Assembly (NCBI GenBank): GCA_017941505.1
Contig: JAGAWH010000006.1
Location: 1 to 10,774 of the forward strand
Direction: 5' to 3'
Length of the DNA: 10,774 nucleotides
DNA from: Faecalicoccus sp.
GTDB taxonomy: Bacteria; Bacillota_I; Bacilli_A; Erysipelotrichales; Erysipelotrichaceae
The translations under genes and the position numbers were made by a program. The notes under the pieces are model-generated. The model was not told where the DNA came from. It did not search any database and worked only from the letters and a program-made list of their open reading frames with translations. Positions 1-6,480 of this stretch are shown one piece after another (within the stretch, counting starts at the first letter, position 1; each line of letters starts with the position of its first letter).

Positions 1-116
1 AATCAACAATTAATTTCACATTTTTTCACTTAATTTGAAAAATGTAAGAAAATTCATCTGTTTTTGTAACAAATTCCCATAGAACTGAATATTTAAGCAC
101 CATACTCTTTCATAAC

Positions 117-138
117 AAAAAAAGGACCCTAGAGTCCT
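117..138 (-). terminator. Rho-independent terminator of the nitroreductase-to-M50 operon
   Basis: Read on the minus strand, AGGAC and GTCCT form a five-pair stem (a sixth G-U pair is possible) at 123-138. It is followed by a run of seven T at 123-117. The stop codon TAG of the M50 protease (131-129) lies inside the hairpin, so the terminator overlaps the end of the gene. The stem is short, but the U-tract is good and it sits where an operon end is expected. Confidence 0.7.
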
Positions 139-779
139 AATAAGTGAATACATAGATTCGATATAAACTGGATAATCCAATTTCTTGCCATCATCAAAGG
201 TCCGTTTAATACCCCCAGAAGCAGCAGCGCAATGAATAGATAATACATCATAGGATTGCCTCTGATGGCGCGATAATAATTTTCATCCGGTAAAAACGCA
301 AATAAGATCTTCGATCCATCCAGCGGCGGAACCGGAATTAGATTAAATACCCCAAAACCGGTTGAAACGATAGCTGTTGTCGCAAGCGTATCCAATATGA
401 ACTTTCCCGCTCCGGAATACGCAAAGCTTGGCGATACTTTATAGATCAAGTAATAAAGAAACATTGCGACAAAGGTCAACAGGAAATTGGCAACCGGTCC
501 GGCAAAGCTTGTCCAGATGATTCCTGTCTTTGGATCTTTATAGTAATCCGGATCAATCGGCACCGGTTTCGCCCATCCAAACTGAAACAACAGTAAGCAG
601 ACAAGACCTGTCCAATCGATATGGTTTAACGGATTCAGGCTGAGCCTGCCTCTCATTTTAGCGGTGGGATCCCCAAACCAATAAGACACAAGGCCATGGG
701 CAAATTCATGAATAGACATCGCCAGTATGACCGCAATCAATCTTTGCACAATAGCACTTGGGGTTAATCCATACAACAT
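129..779 (-). CDS. Site-2 protease family (M50) membrane metalloprotease
   Basis: A 216-residue polytopic membrane protein of the small M50 subfamily of intramembrane zinc metalloproteases. The zinc-binding HExxH motif is HEFAH at residues 24-28, inside the first hydrophobic segment. The second family signature, NLIPVPPLDG, lies near residues 146-155 and supplies the third zinc ligand (Asp). Several further hydrophobic stretches follow, including a strongly hydrophobic C-terminal segment. The conserved block RGRLSLNPLNHID after the first motif is typical of this subfamily. The size is normal for the bare catalytic core without a PDZ domain, so the substrate cannot be predicted. The start ATG shares one base with the ychF stop (TAATG). 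There is no clear Shine-Dalgarno sequence, so translation is probably coupled to ychF. It is the last gene of the operon. The family call is secure; the physiological role is not known from sequence. Confidence 0.9.
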   Translation of the reverse strand: MLYGLTPSAIVQRLIAVILAMSIHEFAHGLVSYWFGDPTAKMRGRLSLNPLNHIDWTGLVCLLLFQFGWAKPVPIDPDYYKDPKTGIIWTSFAGPVANFLLTFVAMFLYYLIYKVSPSFAYSGAGKFILDTLATTAIVSTGFGVFNLIPVPPLDGSKILFAFLPDENYYRAIRGNPMMYYLFIALLLLGVLNGPLMMARNWIIQFISNLCIHLLGL

Positions 780-1882
780 TATACATTAAACAGGAAGTGC
801 ATCACATCGCCATCCTGTACCACATAATCTTTACCTTCAGAGCGGAATTTTCCTGCCTCACGAATGGCTTTTTCACTGCCGTATTGATCCATATCTTCAA
901 AGGTATATACTTCCGCACGGATAAATCCGCGTTTAAAGTCAGAATGGATCACACCGGCACAATCCGGAGCTTTCATGCCTTTTCTAAATGTCCAGGCACG
1001 GCACTCATCTTCACCGGCTGTTAAGAAGGTACATAAATCTAATACGCTGTAAGCCTTTTGAATGAGTTGATCCAAGCCGCTGGCAGGAAGACCCATTTCC
1101 TCTAAGAACATGTCTTTTTCTTCTTTTTCTAATCCGGAAACCTCTTCCTCCATTTTGGCGCATAAAGCCACAATACCGGAATTTTCCGCTTCGGCATAAG
1201 CTTTGACCTTTTGATAATATTCATTGGAATCAGGATCAATTACACCATCCTCATCCATATTTGCCACATAGATAACCGGCTTGCGGGTTAAGAGATTATA
1301 TGTCTTTAAGAAAGCTTCTTCTTCCTCAGTAGCCTCTAAGACACGAGCCGGCTTACCTTCTTCTAAAAGCGGCTGTAATTTATCAACAAGGGCCATTTCC
1401 GCCTTGGCTTCTTTATCCGATGCAAGCTTTGACTTTCTTTCGATTTTAGCACGGCGGTTTTCAATGGTCTGTAAATCCGCAAGAGTTAACTCCAGATTGA
1501 TAATTTCAATATCACGAATCGGATCAATGGTGTTCTCCACATGAGTGATATTTGGATCATCAAAACAGCGGACCACATGACAGATCGCATCCGTTAAACG
1601 GATATTAGATAAAAATTGGTTTCCCAAGCCTTCACCTTTGCTGGCACCTTTTACCAGGCCGGCGATATCCGTAAATTCAAACGTTGTATAAATTGTCTTT
1701 TTCGGATGAAAGATCTCTGTTAGACGGTCAATCCGCTTATCCGGTACCTCGACAACACCTACATTGGGTGCAATTGTCGCAAATGGATAATTGGCGGCCT
1801 CAACCTGACTTTTTGTGACCGCGTTAAACAATGTGGATTTACCGACATTCGGCAATCCCACAATACCTGCAGTTAACGGCAT
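779..1882 (-). CDS. ychF: Redox-regulated ATPase YchF (OLA1 family)
   Basis: A 367-residue Obg-related P-loop ATPase that binds ribosomes and is linked in other bacteria to translation and stress responses. The Walker A motif GLPNVGKST is at residues 9-17 and the switch/G3 region DIAGLVKGAS is near 73-82. The G4 position reads NMDE instead of NKxD, which is the NxxE change that gives YchF proteins ATP over GTP preference. A helical insertion follows the G domain, and the C-terminal TGS domain ends in GDVMHFLFNV. The length matches the family. An AAAGGA ribosome site overlaps the end of the DUF951 gene, whose stop lies four bases before this ATG. The downstream M50 gene overlaps by one base. 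Nothing is missing. Confidence 0.97.
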   Translation of the reverse strand: MPLTAGIVGLPNVGKSTLFNAVTKSQVEAANYPFATIAPNVGVVEVPDKRIDRLTEIFHPKKTIYTTFEFTDIAGLVKGASKGEGLGNQFLSNIRLTDAICHVVRCFDDPNITHVENTIDPIRDIEIINLELTLADLQTIENRRAKIERKSKLASDKEAKAEMALVDKLQPLLEEGKPARVLEATEEEEAFLKTYNLLTRKPVIYVANMDEDGVIDPDSNEYYQKVKAYAEAENSGIVALCAKMEEEVSGLEKEEKDMFLEEMGLPASGLDQLIQKAYSVLDLCTFLTAGEDECRAWTFRKGMKAPDCAGVIHSDFKRGFIRAEVYTFEDMDQYGSEKAIREAGKFRSEGKDYVVQDGDVMHFLFNV

Positions 1883-1886
1883 ATTC

Positions 1887-2099
1887 TCATTCCTTTCCTA
1901 CATCGTCTGCTTTTAAAACGACGCGTTTTAACTTCTTTTCGAATTTCTGGCGCGGCATTAAAACACTGGCCCCACACCCCAGACACTTAATGCGGATATC
2001 GGCACCCATACGGATGATCTTCCACTCTGTCGATTTGTGGCAGGGATGTTCTTTTTTCATTTCAATGATGTCATTTAGATCGTAATCATACTCCATCAT
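1887..2099 (-). CDS. DUF951 family small zinc-ribbon-like protein
   Basis: A 70-residue protein matching the small DUF951 family of Bacillota. Recognisable family features are a KKEHPC block (Cys20), Trp26, the IRMGADIRIKCLGC core with Cys39 and Cys42, and a basic C-terminal half after MPRQKF. Three cysteines plus His18 or His21 could form a metal site, but that is an inference. The gene starts with two consecutive ATG codons (2099 and 2096), so the exact start is uncertain by one residue. An AGAGG ribosome site lies in the end of folD. It is four bases downstream of folD and ends four bases before ychF. From memory, DUF951 genes commonly accompany ychF in Bacillota, which suggests a translation-related role. 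No molecular function is known to me. Confidence 0.88.
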   Translation of the reverse strand: MMEYDYDLNDIIEMKKEHPCHKSTEWKIIRMGADIRIKCLGCGASVLMPRQKFEKKLKRVVLKADDVGKE

Positions 2100-2102
2100 A
2101 AA

Positions 2103-2957
2103 CTAGCCTCTTGTATGGTTTTTATATGCTTCCAGCGTATTCGATAATAACATACAAACCGTCATCGGTCCAACGCCTTTTGGCACCGGTGAAATAGCGG
2201 ATACCTTATCCTTTACATCATCAAAATCCACATCACCGCAAAGTTTGCCATTATCCATGCGGTTAATACCTACATCAATGACAACAGCACCTTCCTTGAC
2301 CCAGTCGGATTTAATCAGTTTCGGTTTACCGATGGCCGCAATTAAAATGTCTGCCTCACTGCAAACTTTTTCAATATTCTTTGTGCGGGAATGTACAGTT
2401 GTAACGGTTGCGTTTTTATTCTGTAACAGAAGAGCTACCGGTTTTCCGACAAGATTGGAACGACCTGCTACAACAGCACGCATACCGGATAAATCATCTA
2501 AGCCAATAGACTCTAACATTGCCATACATCCCTTCGGGGTACACGGAATAAATCCCGGACGGCCTGTTAATAAATTTCCGGCATTGACAGGATGTAAACC
2601 ATCGACATCTTTATCCGGTGAAATAGCTTCAATAACGCTTGTCTCATCTAAGCCTTTAGGAAGCGGCAGCTGTACTAAAATACCGTCTACATCCGGATCG
2701 GCATTCTGCTCTTCTACTACTTTCAATAATTCTTCCTGGGAGATATTTTTATCCAATACTAAAGTTCTGTGCTCCATACCGATGGATTCACAGGCTTTTC
2801 CTTTACTTTTAACATAAGACTGACTGGCAGGATTATCACCTACCAAAATAACCGTGAGTAATGGAGTTCTTCCTCCCTTATCTTTGATATCCTGCACCTC
2901 TTTTGCCATTTCTGCTTTTAATTTCTGTGATAAATCTGTTCCGCTGATTAGTTTCAT
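2103..2957 (-). CDS. folD: Bifunctional methylenetetrahydrofolate dehydrogenase / methenyltetrahydrofolate cyclohydrolase
   Basis: FolD interconverts 5,10-methylene-THF and 10-formyl-THF in the cytosol and supplies one-carbon units for purines and formyl-methionine. The 284-residue length is normal. The catalytic [13 protein letters not shown] block with the conserved Tyr and Lys is near residues 49-61. The family signatures [25 protein letters not shown] (nucleotide-binding loop), VIDVGIN and [10 protein letters not shown] appear in the expected order. The start ATG overlaps the dtd stop as ATGA, with an AAGGAGA ribosome site 8 bases upstream. It works with the glyA product, which makes methylene-THF and is encoded in the neighbouring transcription unit. 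Confidence 0.97.
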   Translation of the reverse strand: MKLISGTDLSQKLKAEMAKEVQDIKDKGGRTPLLTVILVGDNPASQSYVKSKGKACESIGMEHRTLVLDKNISQEELLKVVEEQNADPDVDGILVQLPLPKGLDETSVIEAISPDKDVDGLHPVNAGNLLTGRPGFIPCTPKGCMAMLESIGLDDLSGMRAVVAGRSNLVGKPVALLLQNKNATVTTVHSRTKNIEKVCSEADILIAAIGKPKLIKSDWVKEGAVVIDVGINRMDNGKLCGDVDFDDVKDKVSAISPVPKGVGPMTVCMLLSNTLEAYKNHTRG

Positions 2958-3403
2958 GAAAAAATCTCCTTATCATCTAAAATGATGGTTACCGGCCCAT
3001 CATTACATAAATCTATTTTCATATCGGCACCAAAAGTTCCCGTTTCAACAGGAACATATGTTTTCAAAATCTCATTAAAGGCATCATATAAAGGAATTGC
3101 GATATCCGGCTTTGCGGCTTTCACAAAGCTCGGGCGATTTCCTTTTTTAGCATTGGCATATAAAGTAAACTGACTGATAGATAATATCGAACCATTCACA
3201 TCCATAATCGAAAGATTCATCTTTCCATCCGGATCTTCAAAAACACGCAGCTTAACAATTTTAGCTGCCATTTTCTCAACAATATCCTTCGTATCCGACT
3301 CTTCAAATCCCACCAGAGCAAGATATCCTTTATCAATTTTTCCTGTACATTTTCCTTCTATTGTACAGGAAGCATGGCTTACACGTTGTAAAACTACTTT
3401 CAT
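2954..3403 (-). CDS. dtd: D-aminoacyl-tRNA deacylase
   Basis: DTD hydrolyses D-aminoacyl-tRNAs, and also mischarged Gly-tRNA(Ala), which keeps D-amino acids out of translation. The 149-residue length is typical. It begins with the family N-terminus [13 protein letters not shown]. The active-site SQFTL motif is near residues 77-81. The cross-subunit motif is NDGPVT near 137-142, a form of the NxGPxT motif. I chose the ATG at 3403 because GGAGG lies 7 bases upstream and the family starts there. An upstream ATG at 3430 would add nine residues overlapping ispF. The gene overlaps the ispF stop as ATGA and ends in an ATGA overlap with folD, so translation is probably coupled through all three. Confidence 0.96.
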   Translation of the reverse strand: MKVVLQRVSHASCTIEGKCTGKIDKGYLALVGFEESDTKDIVEKMAAKIVKLRVFEDPDGKMNLSIMDVNGSILSISQFTLYANAKKGNRPSFVKAAKPDIAIPLYDAFNEILKTYVPVETGTFGADMKIDLCNDGPVTIILDDKEIFS

Positions 3404-3876
3404 TTCTTTTCCTCCAGCAGACAGACGCACGTTGATACCATACCTTCTTCGTGCCCGACAAATCCCATCTTTTCACCTCTTGTAGCTTTTACAGAGACCT
3501 GAGAGATATCGCAATGTAAACAGGCGGCGATATTTTGGCGCATCTGCACTATATAAGGTGCCATCTTTGGCTTTTCCGCTAAAATCAGAGCATCAATGTT
3601 GCCAATCCGATATCCCTTTTCATCCATTAAATCATATACTTTTGTAAGTAGAATCATACTGGAAATTCCTTTATAAGCAGGATCGGTATCCGGAAAATGA
3701 TGACCTAAATCACCTAAAGCCAGAGCCCCAAGGATACTTTCCGCAACCGCATGCAGCAACACATCTGCATCGGAGTGTCCGACAAGTCCTTTATCGTGAG
3801 GTATTTGAACACCACCGAGGATCAAAGGACGATTGTAGTCCAACTGATGAATATCTATTGATTGTCCGATCCGCAT
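3400..3876 (-). CDS. ispF: 2-C-methyl-D-erythritol 2,4-cyclodiphosphate synthase
   Basis: IspF makes the cyclic diphosphate intermediate of the MEP (non-mevalonate) isoprenoid pathway and works as a homotrimer with a zinc site between subunits. The 158-residue length is normal. The metal ligands are visible as Asp8 and His10 (DIH) and His42 in [11 protein letters not shown]. The [10 protein letters not shown] loop follows, and the C-terminal block [15 protein letters not shown] matches the family. I chose the ATG at 3876 because it gives the classical MRIG start. A GTG at 3885 would add three residues. The ATG shares a base with the nitroreductase stop (TAATG). Finding ispF says the host uses the MEP pathway, but no other pathway gene is in the window. 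Confidence 0.96.
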   Translation of the reverse strand: MRIGQSIDIHQLDYNRPLILGGVQIPHDKGLVGHSDADVLLHAVAESILGALALGDLGHHFPDTDPAYKGISSMILLTKVYDLMDEKGYRIGNIDALILAEKPKMAPYIVQMRQNIAACLHCDISQVSVKATRGEKMGFVGHEEGMVSTCVCLLEEKK

Positions 3877-4388
3877 TATTTCCACAGCACCTTTGATGTC
3901 TTGGCTTTAACCGGCATATCCTTTTCAATATGGCCGACAATCACATTGGAAATGCCTTCATAAGATTCATCCAGGCCCCATTCTTTTAACAAATTCTTTC
4001 CAAAATCGCTTTCAAATACTTCCTTGGCACGATGAATCCAGCAGGCTCCAAGCCCCAAAGCATGAGCCGCATTGAGCATATTACCCACCGCAATAGAGCC
4101 ATCATATAAATATGTCGGAGATGTCTTTGATGCCAGCACAACAATAACGGTTTTAGCCCCATAGAACGGATCCATATCCTTTCCCATAACAGCAGCATTG
4201 GCCTTACTGATAAGAGAAACCGTTTCCGGGTCCTGCACAACCACAAAGGCAGTTTCCTGGCGGTTCATACCGGTCGGAGCACACTGTCCTGCATAAACAA
4301 TTTTTTCTAAATCTTCCTTAGAAACAGGTTCATTTGTAAACAAACGTGAACTTGATCTTGATTCAATTACATCAAAAAAATCAGCCAT
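3876..4388 (-). CDS. Nitroreductase-family FMN-dependent oxidoreductase
   Basis: A 170-residue protein of the nitroreductase superfamily: FMN-containing, NAD(P)H-using enzymes that reduce nitro compounds, quinones or related substrates. The phosphate-binding N-terminal motif RSSSR is at residues 11-15, and the flavin-contacting APTGMNRQ block is near 37-44. The segment LGLGACWIHRA in the second half is the usual flavin-binding strand and loop. The natural substrate cannot be told. The start ATG has a strong AGGAGG five bases upstream. It is the first gene of the seven-gene operon and follows immediately after the terminator of the acidic hydrolase gene. There is hardly space for a conventional promoter, so the operon's promoter must overlap that terminator or lie within the upstream gene. 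Confidence 0.9.
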   Translation of the reverse strand: MADFFDVIESRSSSRLFTNEPVSKEDLEKIVYAGQCAPTGMNRQETAFVVVQDPETVSLISKANAAVMGKDMDPFYGAKTVIVVLASKTSPTYLYDGSIAVGNMLNAAHALGLGACWIHRAKEVFESDFGKNLLKEWGLDESYEGISNVIVGHIEKDMPVKAKTSKVLWK

Positions 4389-4403
4389 ATTTCCTCCTTT
4401 TCT

Positions 4404-4431
4404 AAAAAAAAGCTTGACTTACGTCAAGCTT
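4404..4431 (-). terminator. Rho-independent terminator of the acidic NlpC/P60 gene
   Basis: Minus-strand AAGCTTGAC and GTCAAGCTT form a perfect nine-pair stem at 4410-4431 with a four-base loop. A run of T (4411-4404) follows directly. The stop codon TAA of the upstream gene starts at the base of the hairpin. The ribosome site of the nitroreductase gene begins only a few bases after the T run, so this terminator also separates two genes with almost no spacer. Confidence 0.92.
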
Positions 4432-5566
4432 ATTCTACTACTTGAATGAACTGCGGTGTTCCGATCCATGGAGCTTCCGCTTCAGCAATTACTGTTTCAC
4501 CTAAATAGTTACCATGAACAGCTGAGTTATCACCTAAGTAAACTGCGATGTGGTCAACACCACGTCCACCGTTATCATAGTAAATCAGGTTACCGGCCTG
4601 AGGATTATCTGTATAGTATCCATAAGATACATACTGATCTGGCCATAACTGCATTGCGTTTTCAACGCCGGCGTTAGCTAATGCCATCTGAACAACAACT
4701 GTACAAGTTAATCCATCCGTTGTATCAACCAAGCCTAATGCTGCGTTAGCAATACGCTGGTTCAAATCTGCATACGGATTTGTTGGATCTTCGTAATATA
4801 CGTCTTCAACCGGAGCCGGTTCAACGTAAATGTCTTCAGCTGGCTGTTCAACAGGTTCTTCAACAACTGGTTCCTCAACCACTGGTTCTTCAGGAACGTA
4901 AATGTCTTCTTCAACTGGTGCTACAGGTTCCTCAACTACTGGTGCTTCAGCAGCCGGTTCCTCAACTACCGGTGTTTCAACAACTGGTTCTTCAAATACT
5001 ACTTGTTCAATCGGAGCTGCAATTGGTTCCGGCTGAACTAATTCTGCAGTTTCAACAACTGGTGCTGCATCGAATACTTCGATAGCAGGTGCTGCTTCAA
5101 CTACAGGTTCTGCAACAGGTTCTTCAACTACTGGTGCTTCGGCCTCTTCAACAGCTGCAAACGGTGCAGCTACTACTGCTTCTTCAACCACGATCGGCTG
5201 AATCTGCTGTACTTCAGCAATCGCAACTGCTTCAGCTTCAATTGCTGTCTGTTCTTCAACAACTACTTCCTTAGCTGTAGTTGTTACTGTTTCCTGTACA
5301 TCATTAACGACAACAGATGAAACACTAGCAACGACTGCTTGTTTTGTTGTTTCTACTTCGACGTTTCCATCATCTTCGGAGAAGTAGTAACTTTTTCCTT
5401 CGATTTCCTGCCATCCTTTAGCGACTGTAGTATCTTCATTCACATACTTGTCACCGTGCCAGCCAGGTGCGGTTTCCATAGCGTAAACAGCGGCAACTAC
5501 CGGGAAACAAGATGCTACGCCAATGACAGCGGCAATCTTTTTACCATTCGATTCTACATAGTTCAT
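4430..5566 (-). CDS. Secreted NlpC/P60-like cell-wall hydrolase with a wall-binding-like repeat and acidic linker
   Basis: A 378-residue exported protein. Residues 1-29 are a signal peptide with KK at 9-10, a hydrophobic core, and a likely cleavage after Ala29 (VYA). Residues 35-68 resemble one to two choline/cell-wall-binding repeats (GWHGDKY, then GWQEIEGKSYYF and DG). Residues 100-270 are a linker of Glu, Val, Pro and Ala with no Lys, Arg or His and repeated EEPVV units. The C-terminal 100 residues look like an NlpC/P60 (CHAP-superfamily) peptidase: Cys288 in LTCTVVV, His339 in VDHIAVYLG, and His351 in AVHGN. I chose the ATG at 5566 because GAGGGGG lies 8 bases upstream and the signal peptide begins there. 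Peptidoglycan cleavage is inferred. The Cys-Thr context differs from the usual DCSG. The domain call is fairly sure; the substrate is not known. Confidence 0.82.
   Translation of the reverse strand: MNYVESNGKKIAAVIGVASCFPVVAAVYAMETAPGWHGDKYVNEDTTVAKGWQEIEGKSYYFSEDDGNVEVETTKQAVVASVSSVVVNDVQETVTTTAKEVVVEEQTAIEAEAVAIAEVQQIQPIVVEEAVVAAPFAAVEEAEAPVVEEPVAEPVVEAAPAIEVFDAAPVVETAELVQPEPIAAPIEQVVFEEPVVETPVVEEPAAEAPVVEEPVAPVEEDIYVPEEPVVEEPVVEEPVEQPAEDIYVEPAPVEDVYYEDPTNPYADLNQRIANAALGLVDTTDGLTCTVVVQMALANAGVENAMQLWPDQYVSYGYYTDNPQAGNLIYYDNGGRGVDHIAVYLGDNSAVHGNYLGETVIAEAEAPWIGTPQFIQVVE
4800..5145 (-). repeat. Low-complexity coding repeats in the acidic linker
   Basis: Imperfect short repeats encode EEPVV-type units. 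On the plus strand they look like variations of ACTGGTTCTTCAACA. A 15-base sequence (AACGTAAATGTCTTC, encoding EDIYV) occurs exactly twice, at 4823-4837 and 4895-4909, which gives a 72-base (24-residue) spacing. All units are in multiples of three, so gains or losses would keep the reading frame. Confidence 0.8.
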
Positions 5567-5604
5567 GTTAACAACCCCCTCAAAAATGGTTCTTACACTA
5601 CTGA

Positions 5605-5616
5605 TAGTACGTACTA
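5605..5616. promoter_or_regulatory. Perfect palindrome at the predicted transcription start (possible operator)
   Basis: TAGTACGTACTA is a perfect 12-base palindrome that begins directly after the predicted -10 of the acidic hydrolase gene, so it covers the likely start of transcription. This is a typical place for a repressor site, but I recognise no known regulator. Chance occurrence in AT-rich DNA is possible. Confidence 0.35.
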
Positions 5617-5645
5617 ATTCTAACAAAAATAAGAGGGTTACGCAA
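5617..5645 (-). promoter_or_regulatory. Predicted promoter of the acidic NlpC/P60 gene
   Basis: The -35 is TTGCGT (5645-5640), the spacer is 17 bases, and the -10 is TAGAAT (5622-5617). A TG one base upstream of the -10 makes it an extended -10. The -35 lies in the loop and stem of the tpiA terminator, so promoter and terminator are nested. Predicted transcription start is near 5610, which leaves a leader of about 45 bases. Confidence 0.6.
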
Positions 5646-5652
5646 CCCTCTT
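5624..5652 (-). terminator. Rho-independent terminator of the pgk-tpiA operon
   Basis: Minus-strand AAGAGGGTT and AACCCTCTT form a perfect nine-pair stem at 5631-5652 with a four-base loop. The tail ATTTTTG follows. It lies 46 bases after the tpiA stop. It shares sequence with the promoter of the next gene. Confidence 0.9.
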
Positions 5653-5698
5653 ACACGACTTTTTGCCAAAAATGCTTTATTTATCGGCTTTTTTAGAC

Positions 5699-6448
5699 TT
5701 ATTTTGTCTTTTCAATGATTTCTAAGAAGCTGTCTTCCTTCAAAGAAGCACCACCGATCAATGCACCGTCGATGTCCGGCTGAGCCATATATTCAACGAT
5801 ATTGCCCGGTTTTACAGATCCACCGTACTGTACACGTACGCCTTCAGCAGCGTCAGCGCCAAACAAGTTAGCAACTGTGTCACGTACTAATTTACAGCAG
5901 TTTTCTGCGATTTCTACAGAAGCTGATTTACCGGTACCGATAGCCCAGATTGGTTCGTAAGCGATAACCATCTTAGCTACATCTTCCGGAGCGATGTCAG
6001 CTAAAGATCCTGCTAACTGAGTCTTAATAACGTCTGCAGTTTCGCCTGCATCGTATTGAGCTTCAGTTTCACCGATACAAAGAATCGGAGTCATGCCTGC
6101 AGCGATCAAACGTTTTGCTTTTAAGTTAACTGTTTCATCAGTGTCACCGAACATTTCACGGCGTTCGCTGTGACCGATAATGCAGTACTTTAAGCCTAAT
6201 TCTTCTAACATAGGAACAGATACTTCACCTGTATAAGCGCCTGAATCTTTGAAGTGGCAGTTTTCAGCAGCAACGATCAGGTTTTTCGCATTGTCAAGTG
6301 CAGTTCTTAAATCAGTAAACGGAGCACCGATACCGTAAGTAGCGTTATCAGTAGCTGCAGCAGCGTCAACAGCCTTGAAGAAAGCTTCTGTTTCCGCATT
6401 GTTTTTATTCATTTTCCAGTTTCCAACGATAATTGGTTTTCTTGCCAT
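5699..6448 (-). CDS. tpiA: Triose-phosphate isomerase
   Basis: TpiA interconverts dihydroxyacetone phosphate and glyceraldehyde-3-phosphate in glycolysis. The 249-residue TIM barrel is of normal length. The catalytic residues are all present: Lys12 in GNWKMN, His93 in IIGHSERR, and Glu165 in AYEPIWAIGTG, where the last also carries the flexible loop. The phosphate-binding YGGSVKPGN and GGASL segments are near the C-terminus. An AGGAG ribosome site lies 7 bases before the ATG. It follows pgk by 32 bases with no terminator between, so the two are co-transcribed and end at the hairpin at 5631-5652. Other lower-glycolysis genes such as gap, gpm and eno are not in this window. Confidence 0.98.
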   Translation of the reverse strand: MARKPIIVGNWKMNKNNAETEAFFKAVDAAAATDNATYGIGAPFTDLRTALDNAKNLIVAAENCHFKDSGAYTGEVSVPMLEELGLKYCIIGHSERREMFGDTDETVNLKAKRLIAAGMTPILCIGETEAQYDAGETADVIKTQLAGSLADIAPEDVAKMVIAYEPIWAIGTGKSASVEIAENCCKLVRDTVANLFGADAAEGVRVQYGGSVKPGNIVEYMAQPDIDGALIGGASLKEDSFLEIIEKTK

Positions 6449-6480
6449 GATTTTTCTCCTTTTAAATGATATTTATTATT

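Noticed and set aside
18..45. AT-rich inverted repeat (ACATTTTT and AAAAATGT) at the left edge
   Set aside because: Arms of A and T runs arise easily in AT-rich spacers. No gene, promoter pair or U-tract is tied to it within the 128 bases seen.
758..1544. Plus-strand open frames opposite ychF, and similar ones opposite folD, dtd, pgk and rlmH
   Set aside because: They lie antisense to secure conserved genes, show no recognisable domains, and lack ribosome sites.
4399..4427. TTGACG-17-TAGAAA promoter for the nitroreductase operon
   Set aside because: The spacing is right, but the start of transcription would fall inside the AGGAGG ribosome site, so the mRNA could not be translated well. The -35 is also just part of the terminator stem.
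4780..5274. Leu/Gln-rich open frames on the plus strand opposite the acidic linker
   Set aside because: They are the reverse complement of the Glu/Val/Pro repeat codons, have no ribosome site, and match no family. They are shadows of low-complexity coding DNA.
5504..5566. Lipoprotein signal (VASC at residues 17-20) in the acidic hydrolase
   Set aside because: The hydrophobic stretch continues well past Cys20 and a good signal-peptidase I site follows at VYA. Lys10 lies too close for a normal lipobox. Not excluded outright.
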